Of a stretch of 64,000 nucleotides of DNA, positions 23,588 to 32,386 are shown piece after piece (positions within the stretch are counted from its first letter, which is position 1; every line of letters starts with the position of its first letter). The translations under genes were made by a program, and so were the position numbers. The notes under the pieces are model-generated. The model did not search any database. It was given only the letters and a program-made list of their open reading frames with translations, and was not told the origin of the DNA. This stretch comes from Natrinema versiforme JCM 10478. GTDB taxonomy: Archaea; Halobacteriota; Halobacteria; Halobacteriales; Natrialbaceae. The stretch lies in NCBI RefSeq assembly GCF_000337195.1, contig NZ_AOID01000021.1, positions 55,866 through 119,865 of the forward strand. The letters are read 5' to 3'.

Positions 23588-25468
23588 CTACGACGGCACG
23601 ATCGTCACCGGGTCTTTCCGGTCGATCGCTCGCTCGAGTTCCTCGGCGATCGCGCTCCCGCGAGAGACCTGAATTTCGCCGCCGCGGCTCACCGTCGCGG
23701 TGAAGAGGTACTCGCCGGCGGCCTGCACTTCGACCGTCTCGCCGTGGTTGCCATCGACGGGGATGACGATGTGTCGCGAGGTGATCTCGGGCTGGACCAT
23801 CTGGCCGGGCTGTGAACCGCCGCCGCTGCCGCCGCCGTTCGCGCTGGCACCGCCGGAACCGCCGCCCGCGCCGTAGTTGGGGTTCTCGTCGTGGGTCCGG
23901 ACGTCGATATCGATCCCCAGCCGGTTCTCGACGTCGGTGATGCGACCGCCGCCCTTGCCGATGACCGTCGAGATGTCGTTCTCTTCGACATAGACGACAG
24001 CCTTGTCCTGGCTCTTGAGTTCGACGTCGACGTAGCCCTGCGCGATCGAGCGGATCTCCCGTTCGATCTCCTGTTTGGCGATGCGGTCGACGCCAGACTC
24101 GTTGCCGGGGCCGCCGTCCTCGTCGTTCAGCGGGACGGTGACGACCTGTCGGTTGAACGTGTAGATCTCGTATTCTGGCTCGTCGGTCTGGAAGTTCGTG
24201 ACCTGAATGACCGGACGTGCGAGGTCCTCTTCGGTGAGGCCCGCGGGGACCTTGACCTCCGTTTTCACGTCATAGACCGTGTTGACCTCGCCGGCCTCGA
24301 TGTAGACGACGGTGTCGACGACCTGGGGAATCATCCCGAGTTCGACCCGCCCGACGAGCCGCTGGAGCGCGTCGATCGGCCGCGTCGCGTGGACGACGCC
24401 GATCATACCGACGCCGGCCAGGCGCATGTCCGCGAAGACCTCGAAGTCGTCGGTCTTGCGGACCTCGTCGTAGATCGTGTAGTCCGGCCGGACCATCAGC
24501 AGGGCGTCCGCGGTCTTTGCCATCTCGCCACCCAGTTCCGTGTACTGGGTGATGTCGGGGCCGACCTGCAGGTCCCGCGGTTTCTCCATCGTCTTGACCG
24601 AGTTGTCGTGATCGGAGATATAGCGGGCGACCGCCTGTGCGAACGTCGACTTCCCGGCTCCCGGCGCACCCGAGATGAGGACGCCGCGCTGGCGCTCGAG
24701 CAGGCGTTCTTTCAGCTCGTCGGCGTGCTCGTAGTCCTCGATGTCGGTCTGGGCGATCGGCCGGACGGCCGTGATCTCGATGCCGTCGGAGAACGGCGGC
24801 CGACCGATCGCGATCCGGTAGTCCCGGAACTGGACGATGTTCATGCCGGGCTCGGAGAGTTCGATGAAGCCGTCGGGGGCCTCCTTCGCGCCGTCGACGA
24901 CCTCGCGGGCGTACTCGTCCATCGTCGCCTCGTCGAGCGGTTCGTCGGCGATCGTCTCGTAGCGCATGTCGCCGAGTTCGCCGCGTTTGGCCTTCGGCAC
25001 GGCGTCGGTTTTGAGGTGGACGCTCATCGTCTGGTCGTCGAAGAACTCCTCGACGGCCAGAGTTCCGATCTCGCGGACCTCCGGGGAGACGTGCTCGACA
25101 TCGAGGCCCTTCGCCTGTGCGACCTCGGCCTGGACGACGTCGCTGGTGACGAAAGTCGCGTCGAGGTCCTCCGCGAGGTCGCGGATCAAGGCGTCGATCT
25201 CGCCCTCGGAGGCGTGGCCGCGCTCGATGGCGTTGGGCCGCTCGCCGACGTACCGGAGTTCGATGACTCCATCATCGGCGAGGTCGGCCAGCCGCTGGAG
25301 TTCCTCCAAGCCGTCCCAGCCGCTGTCGATCCCGTCGTTGGCCTGCGCCTCGAGTTCCGCGACGACCGCTTCGGGCACGCAGATCGTCGCTCCCTCGAAC
25401 TGCCCGTCTTCGATAGTCGCCGAGACGCGGCCGTCGATGACCACGCTCGTATCCGGCACGACGTTCAT
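23588..25468 (-). CDS. PIN domain - PilT/VirB11-like ATPase - KH domain protein
   Basis: 626 aa. Residues 1-130 form a PIN nuclease domain with acidic residues in VPDTSVVIDGRV, VPEAVVAELEA and FVTSDVVQAEVA. A RecA-like ATPase follows, with Walker A SGAPGAGKSTFAQ and an Asp-box region LLMVRPDYTIYDEVRKTDD. Around residue 500 a KH motif, STVIGKGGGRITDVENRLG, gives nucleic-acid binding; a glycine/serine linker then leads to a final beta domain. This is the conserved archaeal PINc-ATPase family (PINA in Sulfolobus has been tied to Holliday-junction processing). A TATA box (CCTTATAG, 25491-25498) 26 nt upstream of the ATG implies a leaderless mRNA. Confidence 0.92.
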   Translation of the reverse strand: MNVVPDTSVVIDGRVSATIEDGQFEGATICVPEAVVAELEAQANDGIDSGWDGLEELQRLADLADDGVIELRYVGERPNAIERGHASEGEIDALIRDLAEDLDATFVTSDVVQAEVAQAKGLDVEHVSPEVREIGTLAVEEFFDDQTMSVHLKTDAVPKAKRGELGDMRYETIADEPLDEATMDEYAREVVDGAKEAPDGFIELSEPGMNIVQFRDYRIAIGRPPFSDGIEITAVRPIAQTDIEDYEHADELKERLLERQRGVLISGAPGAGKSTFAQAVARYISDHDNSVKTMEKPRDLQVGPDITQYTELGGEMAKTADALLMVRPDYTIYDEVRKTDDFEVFADMRLAGVGMIGVVHATRPIDALQRLVGRVELGMIPQVVDTVVYIEAGEVNTVYDVKTEVKVPAGLTEEDLARPVIQVTNFQTDEPEYEIYTFNRQVVTVPLNDEDGGPGNESGVDRIAKQEIEREIRSIAQGYVDVELKSQDKAVVYVEENDISTVIGKGGGRITDVENRLGIDIDVRTHDENPNYGAGGGSGGASANGGGSGGGSQPGQMVQPEITSRHIVIPVDGNHGETVEVQAAGEYLFTATVSRGGEIQVSRGSAIAEELERAIDRKDPVTIVPS

Positions 25469-25490
25469 ACGTAAACTGGTTCACGTACGC

Positions 25491-25498
25491 CTATAAGG
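25491..25498 (-). promoter_or_regulatory. TATA box for the PIN-ATPase gene
   Basis: Minus-strand CCTTATAG, centred about 26 nt before ATG 25468. Confidence 0.6.
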
Positions 25499-25626
25499 GT
25501 GTTCACAGCAAATCCACGGGAATCGGTTCCAGCCCGCACACGTCATTTACTGTATGTGGGTCTCGTGTTCCTGTTCAATGGGAACACTCACGGAAACTTA
25601 ACGGACTACCCGAACACGTTTCCCGC

Positions 25627-27267
25627 ATGCAACCGCAGGAGACGTTCGGGCGCGGGGGACTCAACGGGTTTCTCGACGTCGACGACCTCGTCGATCGCAT
25701 CGGGCTCGACGAGGACGAAATCGCGTGGCGAAAAGAGTTCATCGGCTTCGACGAGGAGGACGAACAGCGGCTGTCGTCCCTCGAGCCCATGGTCCAAGAC
25801 AACGCCGAGGCGATCGCCGACGACTTCTACGAGAACGTGTTGCACTACGAGCAGACGCGAGCGATCGTCGACCGGTCGCCGAAAGACGTCGACGCCCTCA
25901 AGCGAACCCAGCAGGCGTATCTCGTCTCGCTGGCCTCGGGAGAGTACGACCGGGAGTTCTTCAAGAACCGGGCGCGGATCGGGAAACTCCACGAGATACT
26001 GGATATGCCCCTGAAACAGTACGTAGGGCAGTACGGTGTCTACTACGACCTGATCCTGTCCCGACTGAACGATCGGGTCCAGCAACAGGTCATCGACGCC
26101 GTCGAGGAGTGGGCCGCAGAACGCGAGGCCGACGACGGCGGCCTCGGGCGCGTCGTCGGCGCGCTGGGACTCGGCGGCGGCACCGAAGAAGCCGACGACG
26201 GCCTCGAGGACTCGTTCGAAACGGCGGTCAGAGAGGCCATCGACGACGGGATGATGGACGTCCTCTCGCTGTTGCGGATCATCAATCTCGACATGCAGGT
26301 CGCGACCGACACGTACGTCGACTCCTACGCACAGCGACTCGAGGAGTCGATCGAACGCCGCAAACGACTCGCCCAAGAGGTCGAAAACGACGTGCAGGGG
26401 CCGATCGCGGAACTCCACGAGTCGAGCGAGGTCGTCGCGAAGCGCGCGGAGGCGATCAGCGAGCACACCGAGTCACAGGCGACCGGCATCACGCGGGCTG
26501 CAAGCGAACTCAACGACGTGAGCGCCGCCGTCCAGGAGGTCGCGAGCGTTGCCGATGAGGTCAGCGAAGAGAGCGATCGAACCGAGCGACTCGCCGCCGA
26601 GGGCGTCGACGCGGCCGACGACGCGTTGGACGAACTCGAGGCGATCGAGAACGCGACGGATCGCGTGGCCGATGCCGCCGACGCGCTGGCCGAACGAACG
26701 GACGAGATCGACGAAATCGTCGACCGCCTCGACGATCTCGCCGAGCGGACGACGGTACTGGCCGCGAACGCGAAGATCGAGTCGACCAGATCGGACGCCG
26801 ACGGCGGTGAGACCATGGGCGTCATCGCGAGCGAAGTCCGCTCGTTCGCCGAGCAGACGAAATCGGACCTCGCCGAGATCGAAGCCACCGTCGAGGCCGT
26901 CCGGGAGGACGCCGCGGCCACCGTCGAAACGACCGAGGAGACGGTCGCTCGCGTCGACGCCGGCACGAACCGGGTCCGTGAGACCGTCGACTCGCTCGAG
27001 GAGATCCACGAGTCGGCCCGCGAGACCGCTTCGGGGATGGAGGACATGGCGGCGGCAGCCGACCAGCAGGCCCGCGGTGTCGAGGTGACCGCACAGACGC
27101 TCGACGACCTCTCGGAGTCGGCCGACACGGTCGCGAGCGCGGCGGAGTCGGCCGCGGCGGCCAGCCAACAGCAGACGGCCAGCCTCCGCGAGGTCCGGGA
27201 GTCGGTCGCGCGCTTGACCGAGGACGGTACCGACGAAACCGTCCCGGTCTACGAACAACTCGACTGA
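25627..27267 (+). CDS. HemAT-type globin-coupled methyl-accepting transducer
   Basis: 546 aa, soluble. Residues 20-185 form a sensor globin: EIAWRKEFIGFDEEDEQRL, the proximal haem ligand His122 in RARIGKLHEILDMP, and YVGQYGVYYDLIL. A Gly/Asp-rich spacer is followed by a long coiled coil with the transducer signalling domain. The usual hairpin tip (near QTNLLALNAAIEAARAGE) is changed to ERTTVLAANAKIESTRSD, though VIASEVRSFAEQTK is kept. It should sense O2 and signal to CheA/CheW for aerotaxis. No che genes are adjacent. The start is ATG 25627, with an AT-rich element about 29 nt upstream. Confidence 0.9.
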   Translation: MQPQETFGRGGLNGFLDVDDLVDRIGLDEDEIAWRKEFIGFDEEDEQRLSSLEPMVQDNAEAIADDFYENVLHYEQTRAIVDRSPKDVDALKRTQQAYLVSLASGEYDREFFKNRARIGKLHEILDMPLKQYVGQYGVYYDLILSRLNDRVQQQVIDAVEEWAAEREADDGGLGRVVGALGLGGGTEEADDGLEDSFETAVREAIDDGMMDVLSLLRIINLDMQVATDTYVDSYAQRLEESIERRKRLAQEVENDVQGPIAELHESSEVVAKRAEAISEHTESQATGITRAASELNDVSAAVQEVASVADEVSEESDRTERLAAEGVDAADDALDELEAIENATDRVADAADALAERTDEIDEIVDRLDDLAERTTVLAANAKIESTRSDADGGETMGVIASEVRSFAEQTKSDLAEIEATVEAVREDAAATVETTEETVARVDAGTNRVRETVDSLEEIHESARETASGMEDMAAAADQQARGVEVTAQTLDDLSESADTVASAAESAAAASQQQTASLREVRESVARLTEDGTDETVPVYEQLD

Positions 27268-27332
27268 TCGCGACGGACCCACCGGTCACGGGTTTCGCTG
27301 CACTGAACACCACAGCCGTCGATACCCCGTCT

Positions 27333-28439
27333 ATGACTTCGACGCTCGTCGAGCTGACGCGCGATCTCGTTTCGATCCCGAGCCACGACGACGCGGCCGT
27401 CGCCGGCGATTTTCTCGAGGGGTGGCTCCGTCGCGAGACCGATGCCGACGTGACGCGAGACGACGCCGGAAACGTGATCGCCCGGAAAGGCACGGGAGCC
27501 GAGACGCTCGCACTGGTCGGCCATCACGACGTCGTCGAACCGGCCCCATCGCAGGTGGCCGACGGAAGCGACGACACCGAGGCGACCGAGTACGTCGTCG
27601 ACGAGCGGGATGGCCGGCTCTACGGCCGCGGAACGGCGGACATGAAGGGCGCGCTCGCGGCCGCCTTGCTCGCCTTCCGCGAGGCCGATCCCGCGGGGGA
27701 ACTCGTTTTCGCGAGTTTCGTCGGCGAAGAGGTCGGCGGCGTCGGCGCGCAGTACGCAATCGAGCGGGGGTTCGCCCCCGACTACGCCGTCGTCGGAGAG
27801 GGCTCGACGAACTACTCGGGACCGGACGTTACCGACGTCGCCGTCGCCCACAAGGGCCGCCGGGGGAGTACGATCACCGCCCGCGGAACCGCCGCCCACG
27901 CCAGCGAGGCCGACGCCGGCGAGAACGCCATCTACCGCGCCACCGCGGCCGTCGACCGCGTTCGCGACCTCGAGCCCCCGTCGGTCGGCGTGACCGGCGA
28001 AACCCTCGAGGGCCGGCTCACGGTCACGGAAATCGAAGGCGGGTCGGCGATGAACGTCGTGCCCGCTCGCTGCGAGTTCACCGTCGATGAACGGACGGTA
28101 CCGGGCGAACGCGCCGCCCTCGAGTCGGTCGCCGACCTCGAGGGGATCGAGTGGATGGTCGATCAAGACTTGCCGCCGATGCGGTGTGATGACGACGCGT
28201 TCGCCGACGCGGTGCTCGAGGCCGCAACCGCCGCCCAGACCGCCGATCCCGAACTCGTGACGAAACCTCACGCGACCGACGCAGGCTGGCTCTCACAGGC
28301 CGGTACCGAGTGCGTGATCTACGGGCCGTCCGAACCCGGCGAGGCCCACACCGACGACGAGAGCGTCTCCATCGAGGTACTCGAGCGCTGTCTCGAGACC
28401 TACCGGCGGGTCGCACGGGAGTGGCCGACAACGCGCTAG
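27333..28439 (+). CDS. M20 family metallopeptidase/deacylase (ArgE/DapE-like)
   Basis: 368 aa. Zinc ligands and catalytic residues are in ALVGHHDVVEPAP, GRGTADMKGALAAALLA, SFVGEEVGGVGAQ, VVGEGS and the C-terminal YGPSEPGEAHTDDESV. The dimerisation domain lies at VAHKGRRGSTITARGTAAHAS. It probably removes an acyl group from an amino acid such as acetylornithine, LysW-linked lysine intermediates, or succinyl-diaminopimelate; no biosynthetic neighbours help decide. A short acidic stretch (VADGSDDTEATEY) is inserted before the GRGTADMKG motif. Confidence 0.88.
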   Translation: MTSTLVELTRDLVSIPSHDDAAVAGDFLEGWLRRETDADVTRDDAGNVIARKGTGAETLALVGHHDVVEPAPSQVADGSDDTEATEYVVDERDGRLYGRGTADMKGALAAALLAFREADPAGELVFASFVGEEVGGVGAQYAIERGFAPDYAVVGEGSTNYSGPDVTDVAVAHKGRRGSTITARGTAAHASEADAGENAIYRATAAVDRVRDLEPPSVGVTGETLEGRLTVTEIEGGSAMNVVPARCEFTVDERTVPGERAALESVADLEGIEWMVDQDLPPMRCDDDAFADAVLEAATAAQTADPELVTKPHATDAGWLSQAGTECVIYGPSEPGEAHTDDESVSIEVLERCLETYRRVAREWPTTR

Positions 28440-28477
28440 TACCGCCGCAGCCGTCTCGCCTCGTGAATCAGCGCCGA

Positions 28478-28846
28478 TCAGACGCCCGGCACACCGACCG
28501 CCTCGAAGCCGGTAACGCCGAGGACGGCGAGGACATAGAGCGCGATCAGGACGGTGACCCAGGCGACGAGCCCGATCATCGCCGCGGCAGTCCAGTCGCC
28601 GGGATATCGCCAGTTGATGACGCCGATGTAGGCGATCAGGGCCAGTAGCGGGCCGACAAGGGGAATCCAGCCGACGACGAAGCCGACGATCGCCCAGACG
28701 ATCGCCCCGATCAAGGCGGTGACGATGGCGTGGTCGTAGTCCCCTCTCCCGACGATGACTCGAGCCCCGGCGTAGATGCCGAGTGCACCGATCAGCAGGC
28801 TCACGACGAAAACGACGGCTGACGCGATTGGTCCAGTAAGTGCCAT
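28478..28846 (-). CDS. Small integral membrane protein
   Basis: 122 aa from ATG 28846 (MALTGPIASAVVFVVSLLIG). About four helices are seen, with a Gly/Asp loop (YAGARVIVGRGDYDHA). The sequence TALIGAIVWAIVGFVVGWIPLVGPLLALIAYI has the small-residue spacing of haloarchaeal conserved membrane proteins of unknown function. The longer frame upstream has a random, Arg-rich composition and was excluded. It converges with the M20 peptidase gene, 38 bp between stops. Confidence 0.7.
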   Translation of the reverse strand: MALTGPIASAVVFVVSLLIGALGIYAGARVIVGRGDYDHAIVTALIGAIVWAIVGFVVGWIPLVGPLLALIAYIGVINWRYPGDWTAAAMIGLVAWVTVLIALYVLAVLGVTGFEAVGVPGV

Positions 28847-29076
28847 AGGGACGACATACGTCAGATCGGCGGAACAGTCCGGTGCTTGCAAGTTCTGTCT
28901 GGCTCTCATCGACTCGCGGACACCGCGGGAGGGTCGCGTTCGCCGCCGCCACAACGGCGTATTGACTATCACGTCGGTCGACAGTTTTCGCGACTCGGGT
29001 GACTGCCGGCGGTAATCTCGCACTCGAGTCGCCGGAACCACGACGTTGATACCGCTTCCGGGCCAACGGTACGTCT

Positions 29077-30702
29077 ATGGCGACCGATCAGGCCCAGAGC
29101 GATGCGAGTGAGGCCGACACCTACGAGCAGTTCGAAGAGCGAGTGCGCCGCATCTCGAATATCGGGAACGCCGCCGGCATCCTACAGTGGGATCAGGAGG
29201 TCGTGATGCCCGACGACGGCACCCCGGCCCGCGCACAGCAGCTCTCGGCGCTGTCCTCGATCAGCCACGAACTGCTGACCGCCGACGAGACCGGCGACCT
29301 GCTCGAAGAGTTAGAGGGGGACACGAGCGGCGACCTCGAGGGCGAGCAGGCCGCGGTCGTCCGCGAGATCCGCCGGAAATACGACCGCGAGACGAGCGTT
29401 CCGCAGGCCCTCGTCGAGGAAATCTCGGCGACGGCCTCCAACGCCCACCCGAAGTGGAAGCAGGCCAGAGAGGAGGACGACTTCGAGCAGTTCGCGCCGA
29501 CCCTCGAGAAACTGGTCGAGTTGAAGCGCGAGTACGCGAATCACATCGATCCCGACGCCGACCCCTACGCCGTCCTCTTCGCTGACTACGAGCCCTACAT
29601 CGACCTCGAGACGGCCGAACGGGTCTTAGAGCGCCTGCGCGAGAATCTCGTGCCGCTGATCGATGCCGTCCAAGAGAGCGACGCGGACCTCGAGACCGAG
29701 GCCTTCGCCGGCGTCTCCGAGCCACGCTCGGATGGCTCGGAAGACGGTACGTCTTCCGGCGAGTTCGACGACGACGATCAGGAAGCCCTCGCGCGGGACG
29801 TGCTGGACTCGCTGGGCTACGATTGGGATCGGGGCCGACTCGACACCGCGCCGCATCCGTTCTCCTCGGGCACGCAGTTCGACGCCCGCGTGACGACCCG
29901 CTTCGAGGAGGACGATCTCTTGGGTTCGATCACCTCGACCATCCACGAGTTCGGCCACGCCAACTACACGCAGGGCCTGCCCGACGAGGGCTACGGCACC
30001 CCGCTCGGCGAGGCGCGGGACCTCTCGGTCCACGAGTCCCAGTCTCGCCTCTGGGAGAACCACGTCGGCCGCTCCCGCCCCTTCTGGGAGCACTTCCTGC
30101 CGATCGCCCGCGAGCGGTTCCCCGAACTCGAGGCCGTCTCCCCCGAAGAGGCCTACGAGGCCGCGAATCAGGTCCACGACGACAACCTCATTCGGGTCGA
30201 GGCGGACGAACTCACCTACCACCTCCACATCGTGATTCGCTTCGAGATCGAACGCGACCTGATCAGAGGCGACCTCGAGGTCGCGGAAGTCCCCGAAGTC
30301 TGGAACGACAAGTACGAGGAGTACCTCGGCGTGCGCCCCGAGACGGACGCGGAGGGCTGCCTGCAGGACATCCACTGGTCCCACGGCGACTTCGGCTACT
30401 TCTCGACGTACTCGCTGGGATCGGTGCTCGGGGCCCAGTTGTACGCCGCCGCGGAAGACGATATCGCAGCGCGAGCCGACGGCGACCGCGAGGACGATCG
30501 CGGCCCCTTCGACGACCAGATCCGCGAGGGCGAGTTCGACGACCTCAACGGCTGGCTCCGCGAGAATATCCACCAGCACGGCAAACGCTACGTCACCCCT
30601 GACCTGATCGAGAACGCGACCGGCGAAGGGCTGACAGCCGACTACTTCCTCGAGTACGTCGAGTCGAAGTACGGCGAGTTGTACGACCTCGAGGACTACT
30701 GA
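29077..30702 (+). CDS. Carboxypeptidase M32 (Taq-type metallocarboxypeptidase)
   Basis: 541 aa. The zinc motif HEFGH lies in TSTIHEFGHANYTQGLP, and DLSVHESQSRLWENHVGRS and ADELTYHLHIVIRFEIE are family signatures. It removes C-terminal residues from peptides in the cytoplasm. Between LETEAFAGV and FDDDDQEALARDVLDSLGYDWDRG there is a Ser/Gly/Glu-rich insert of about 17 residues (SEPRSDGSEDGTSSGE), encoded by two palindromes (29717-29757); related enzymes, as I recall, have a shorter linker here. Start ATG 29077. Confidence 0.92.
   Translation: MATDQAQSDASEADTYEQFEERVRRISNIGNAAGILQWDQEVVMPDDGTPARAQQLSALSSISHELLTADETGDLLEELEGDTSGDLEGEQAAVVREIRRKYDRETSVPQALVEEISATASNAHPKWKQAREEDDFEQFAPTLEKLVELKREYANHIDPDADPYAVLFADYEPYIDLETAERVLERLRENLVPLIDAVQESDADLETEAFAGVSEPRSDGSEDGTSSGEFDDDDQEALARDVLDSLGYDWDRGRLDTAPHPFSSGTQFDARVTTRFEEDDLLGSITSTIHEFGHANYTQGLPDEGYGTPLGEARDLSVHESQSRLWENHVGRSRPFWEHFLPIARERFPELEAVSPEEAYEAANQVHDDNLIRVEADELTYHLHIVIRFEIERDLIRGDLEVAEVPEVWNDKYEEYLGVRPETDAEGCLQDIHWSHGDFGYFSTYSLGSVLGAQLYAAAEDDIAARADGDREDDRGPFDDQIREGEFDDLNGWLRENIHQHGKRYVTPDLIENATGEGLTADYFLEYVESKYGELYDLEDY
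29717..29757. repeat. Double palindrome inside the M32 carboxypeptidase frame
   Basis: CCGAGCC (29717-29723) and GGCTCGG (29734-29740) are perfect 7-bp arms, with a nested CCGAGC-CAC-GCTCGG; next, GGAAGAC (29739-29745) and GTCTTCC (29751-29757) enclose 5 nt. Two hairpins therefore stand back to back within 41 bp of coding DNA and encode a hydrophilic Ser/Gly/Glu/Asp insert. No stop or frame change results. Confidence 0.7.
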
Positions 30703-30762
30703 GCGCCGTTCGATCGACCTCGTTTCGCCCGCGATCACCGGCGAAACCGTTCCGCGACCCTC

Positions 30763-30770
30763 GTTTTTAG
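30763..30770 (+). promoter_or_regulatory. TATA box for the SDR gene
   Basis: GTTTTTAG is centred about 29 nt before ATG 30796. Confidence 0.5.
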
Positions 30771-30795
30771 GGTCGATGCCGCCTTAGTCGCCGGC

Positions 30796-31539
30796 ATGTC
30801 CGACTCACTCGAGCAGGGAACGGCGATCGTTACGGGCGCGAGTTCCGGCATCGGCGCGGCGACCTGTCGCGAACTCGCGGCCGAGGGCGCAAACGTCGTT
30901 CTCGCGGCACGCAGCGAAGACCAACTACGGGAACTCGCCGACGACCTCGAGGCGACCCACGACGTCGAGACGCTGGTCGTCCCGACGAACGTCCGGGAGG
31001 AAGACGACGTCGACGCGCTCATCGAGGCGACCGTCGAGACGTTCGGCGGGTTCGACGTGCTGGTGAACAACGCGGGACTGGGCCGGGGCAGCGAGGTCGA
31101 GTCGCTGTCGACCGACGACTACGAGACGATGCAGGAGACCAACGTCGACGGCGTCTTCTACGCGACGCGGGCGGCGATCCCCCACGTCCGCGAACGCGAC
31201 GGCCACCTGATCTTCGTCGGCAGTTTCGCCGGCCGGCACCCGCGACCGGCCAACCCGGTCTACGCGGCTACGAAGTGGTGGGTTCGGGGCTTCGCCAAGA
31301 GCCTCGCGGCTCAGATCGGCGACGCCGATGTCGGAGTCACGATCGTCAATCCCGCCGAGGTGCGCACCCAGTTCGAGACGCCCGACGGCGAGACCTTCGC
31401 CGACCGGTACGACGAGGACGAGGCGAGCGATCCCACGGAGATCGCCGCCGCGATCCGATTCGCCGCGAGTCAGGACCACTCGAGCGTGAGCGAACTCGAT
31501 ATCAACCCGCGAGAGAAGTTCGCCGAGACCTTCCACTGA
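30796..31539 (+). CDS. SDR family NAD(P)-dependent oxidoreductase
   Basis: 247 aa classical short-chain dehydrogenase. The cofactor loop is TGASSGIGAATCRELA, then NNAGLG, the catalytic Ser in FVGSFAG and the YAATK motif (Tyr and Lys) in PVYAATKWWVRGFAKSLA. The first arginine after the glycine motif (LAARSEDQL) suggests NADP(H). Substrate unknown. It stands alone, with its own promoter. Confidence 0.9.
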   Translation: MSDSLEQGTAIVTGASSGIGAATCRELAAEGANVVLAARSEDQLRELADDLEATHDVETLVVPTNVREEDDVDALIEATVETFGGFDVLVNNAGLGRGSEVESLSTDDYETMQETNVDGVFYATRAAIPHVRERDGHLIFVGSFAGRHPRPANPVYAATKWWVRGFAKSLAAQIGDADVGVTIVNPAEVRTQFETPDGETFADRYDEDEASDPTEIAAAIRFAASQDHSSVSELDINPREKFAETFH

Positions 31540-31635
31540 GTGGTACGGATTGGCTGTCGGACTCCACAAATCACGTAAAAGGAGGTTGGAACTGCCGGGT
31601 CTGGACTCACCCGTCCCGGGCCCCCTCCCTTGAGT

Positions 31636-32133
31636 ATGCGAGTCTCCGTTCCCGGTGCTCCGGGCGTGTACTTCGACACTGACGCGGAATCGACGGCGAT
31701 CAACGTCGCCCTGACCGCCGCCGGGCGGCGAGCGCCGAAACCGCAAGGGTACGCCATTCAAGCCCTGCCCTACCTCTGGTCGTTCGATGTCGACCTCCAA
31801 GAGGTCCCGACCGACCACCCGATCCAGTTCCTCCATCCGGAGGGCGCGCGGAGTCTGGGCGAGATCTCGCCCCAGCGCGGCGTCCGCGAGGCCGGCACCG
31901 AACTCGAGTCAGTGCTGCGATTCGTCTGGTCGGTCAACGAGGAAGTCGAGTCGGCGACGACCCACCTCCTCGGGGCCGCGCCCGCATCCGAGGACGAGGG
32001 CGTGACCATCGAGATTCAGGAGGGCAGCGTCGGCGTCGCCGGATCGGAACTCGGGACCGACGAGTTCGACATCGACGAACCCGAATTCGACGACGCCGAG
32101 GGCGACGAGTTCGACACCGGCGACGAACTGTGA
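31636..32133 (+). CDS. Conserved haloarchaeal hypothetical protein with acidic tail
   Basis: 165 aa from ATG 31636 (MRVSVPGAPGVYFDTD); a TTG two codons earlier is less likely. The N-terminal two thirds look folded (PKPQGYAIQALPYLWSFDVDLQEVP, LRFVWSVNEEVESATTHLLGAAP), and the last 35 residues are Asp/Glu/Phe-rich (EFDIDEPEFDDAEGDEFD). I do not recognise a family or function. No membrane segment or metal motif is visible. Confidence 0.65.
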   Translation: MRVSVPGAPGVYFDTDAESTAINVALTAAGRRAPKPQGYAIQALPYLWSFDVDLQEVPTDHPIQFLHPEGARSLGEISPQRGVREAGTELESVLRFVWSVNEEVESATTHLLGAAPASEDEGVTIEIQEGSVGVAGSELGTDEFDIDEPEFDDAEGDEFDTGDEL

Positions 32134-32340
32134 TTCGCCACCGATAGCGCCGCCCAACGATCCCGATACTGGTCGGTGCTGCCCTCCAGCGATTCGCGAT
32201 ACTCGTGCTGCTGTTCGGCGGCTTTCTCGAACTGAGCTCGGAGGGCTGATGTCGGATTCGTCCTGTTTGCCGTCCTTATCGGCACGATTGGCCTCGCTAT
32301 CGAATGCCGGTCGCAGGGACTCGAGCGGTGGCCGCTGCAT
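32016..32340 (-). pseudogene. Small coiled-coil gene with a one-base frameshift
   Basis: ATG 32340 starts MQRPPLESLRPAFDSEANR ... DESDIS; removing one C from the CCC run near 32249 continues it into RAQFEKAAEQQHEYRESLEG and STDQYRDRWAALSVANH, a charged helical segment that looks real. After about 32140 the frame becomes Ser/Pro-rich and runs antisense through the end of the preceding gene to 32016, so the true end is uncertain. Either a pseudogene or a homopolymer sequencing error. No family recognised. Confidence 0.4.
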
Positions 32341-32355
32341 GTATTGATCCGGTAA

Positions 32356-32365
32356 CATTTTAATC
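32356..32365 (+). promoter_or_regulatory. TATA box for the HtpX-like protease gene
   Basis: CATTTTAATC is centred 27 nt before ATG 32387. Confidence 0.55.
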
Positions 32366-32386
32366 GGTCACCCGAATCCAGCGACT

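Noticed and set aside
23820..23880. Gly/Ser-rich linker in the PIN-ATPase gene as a palindromic insert
   Set aside because: The DNA is a simple GCC/CCG-rich tract without inverted arms, an ordinary flexible linker.
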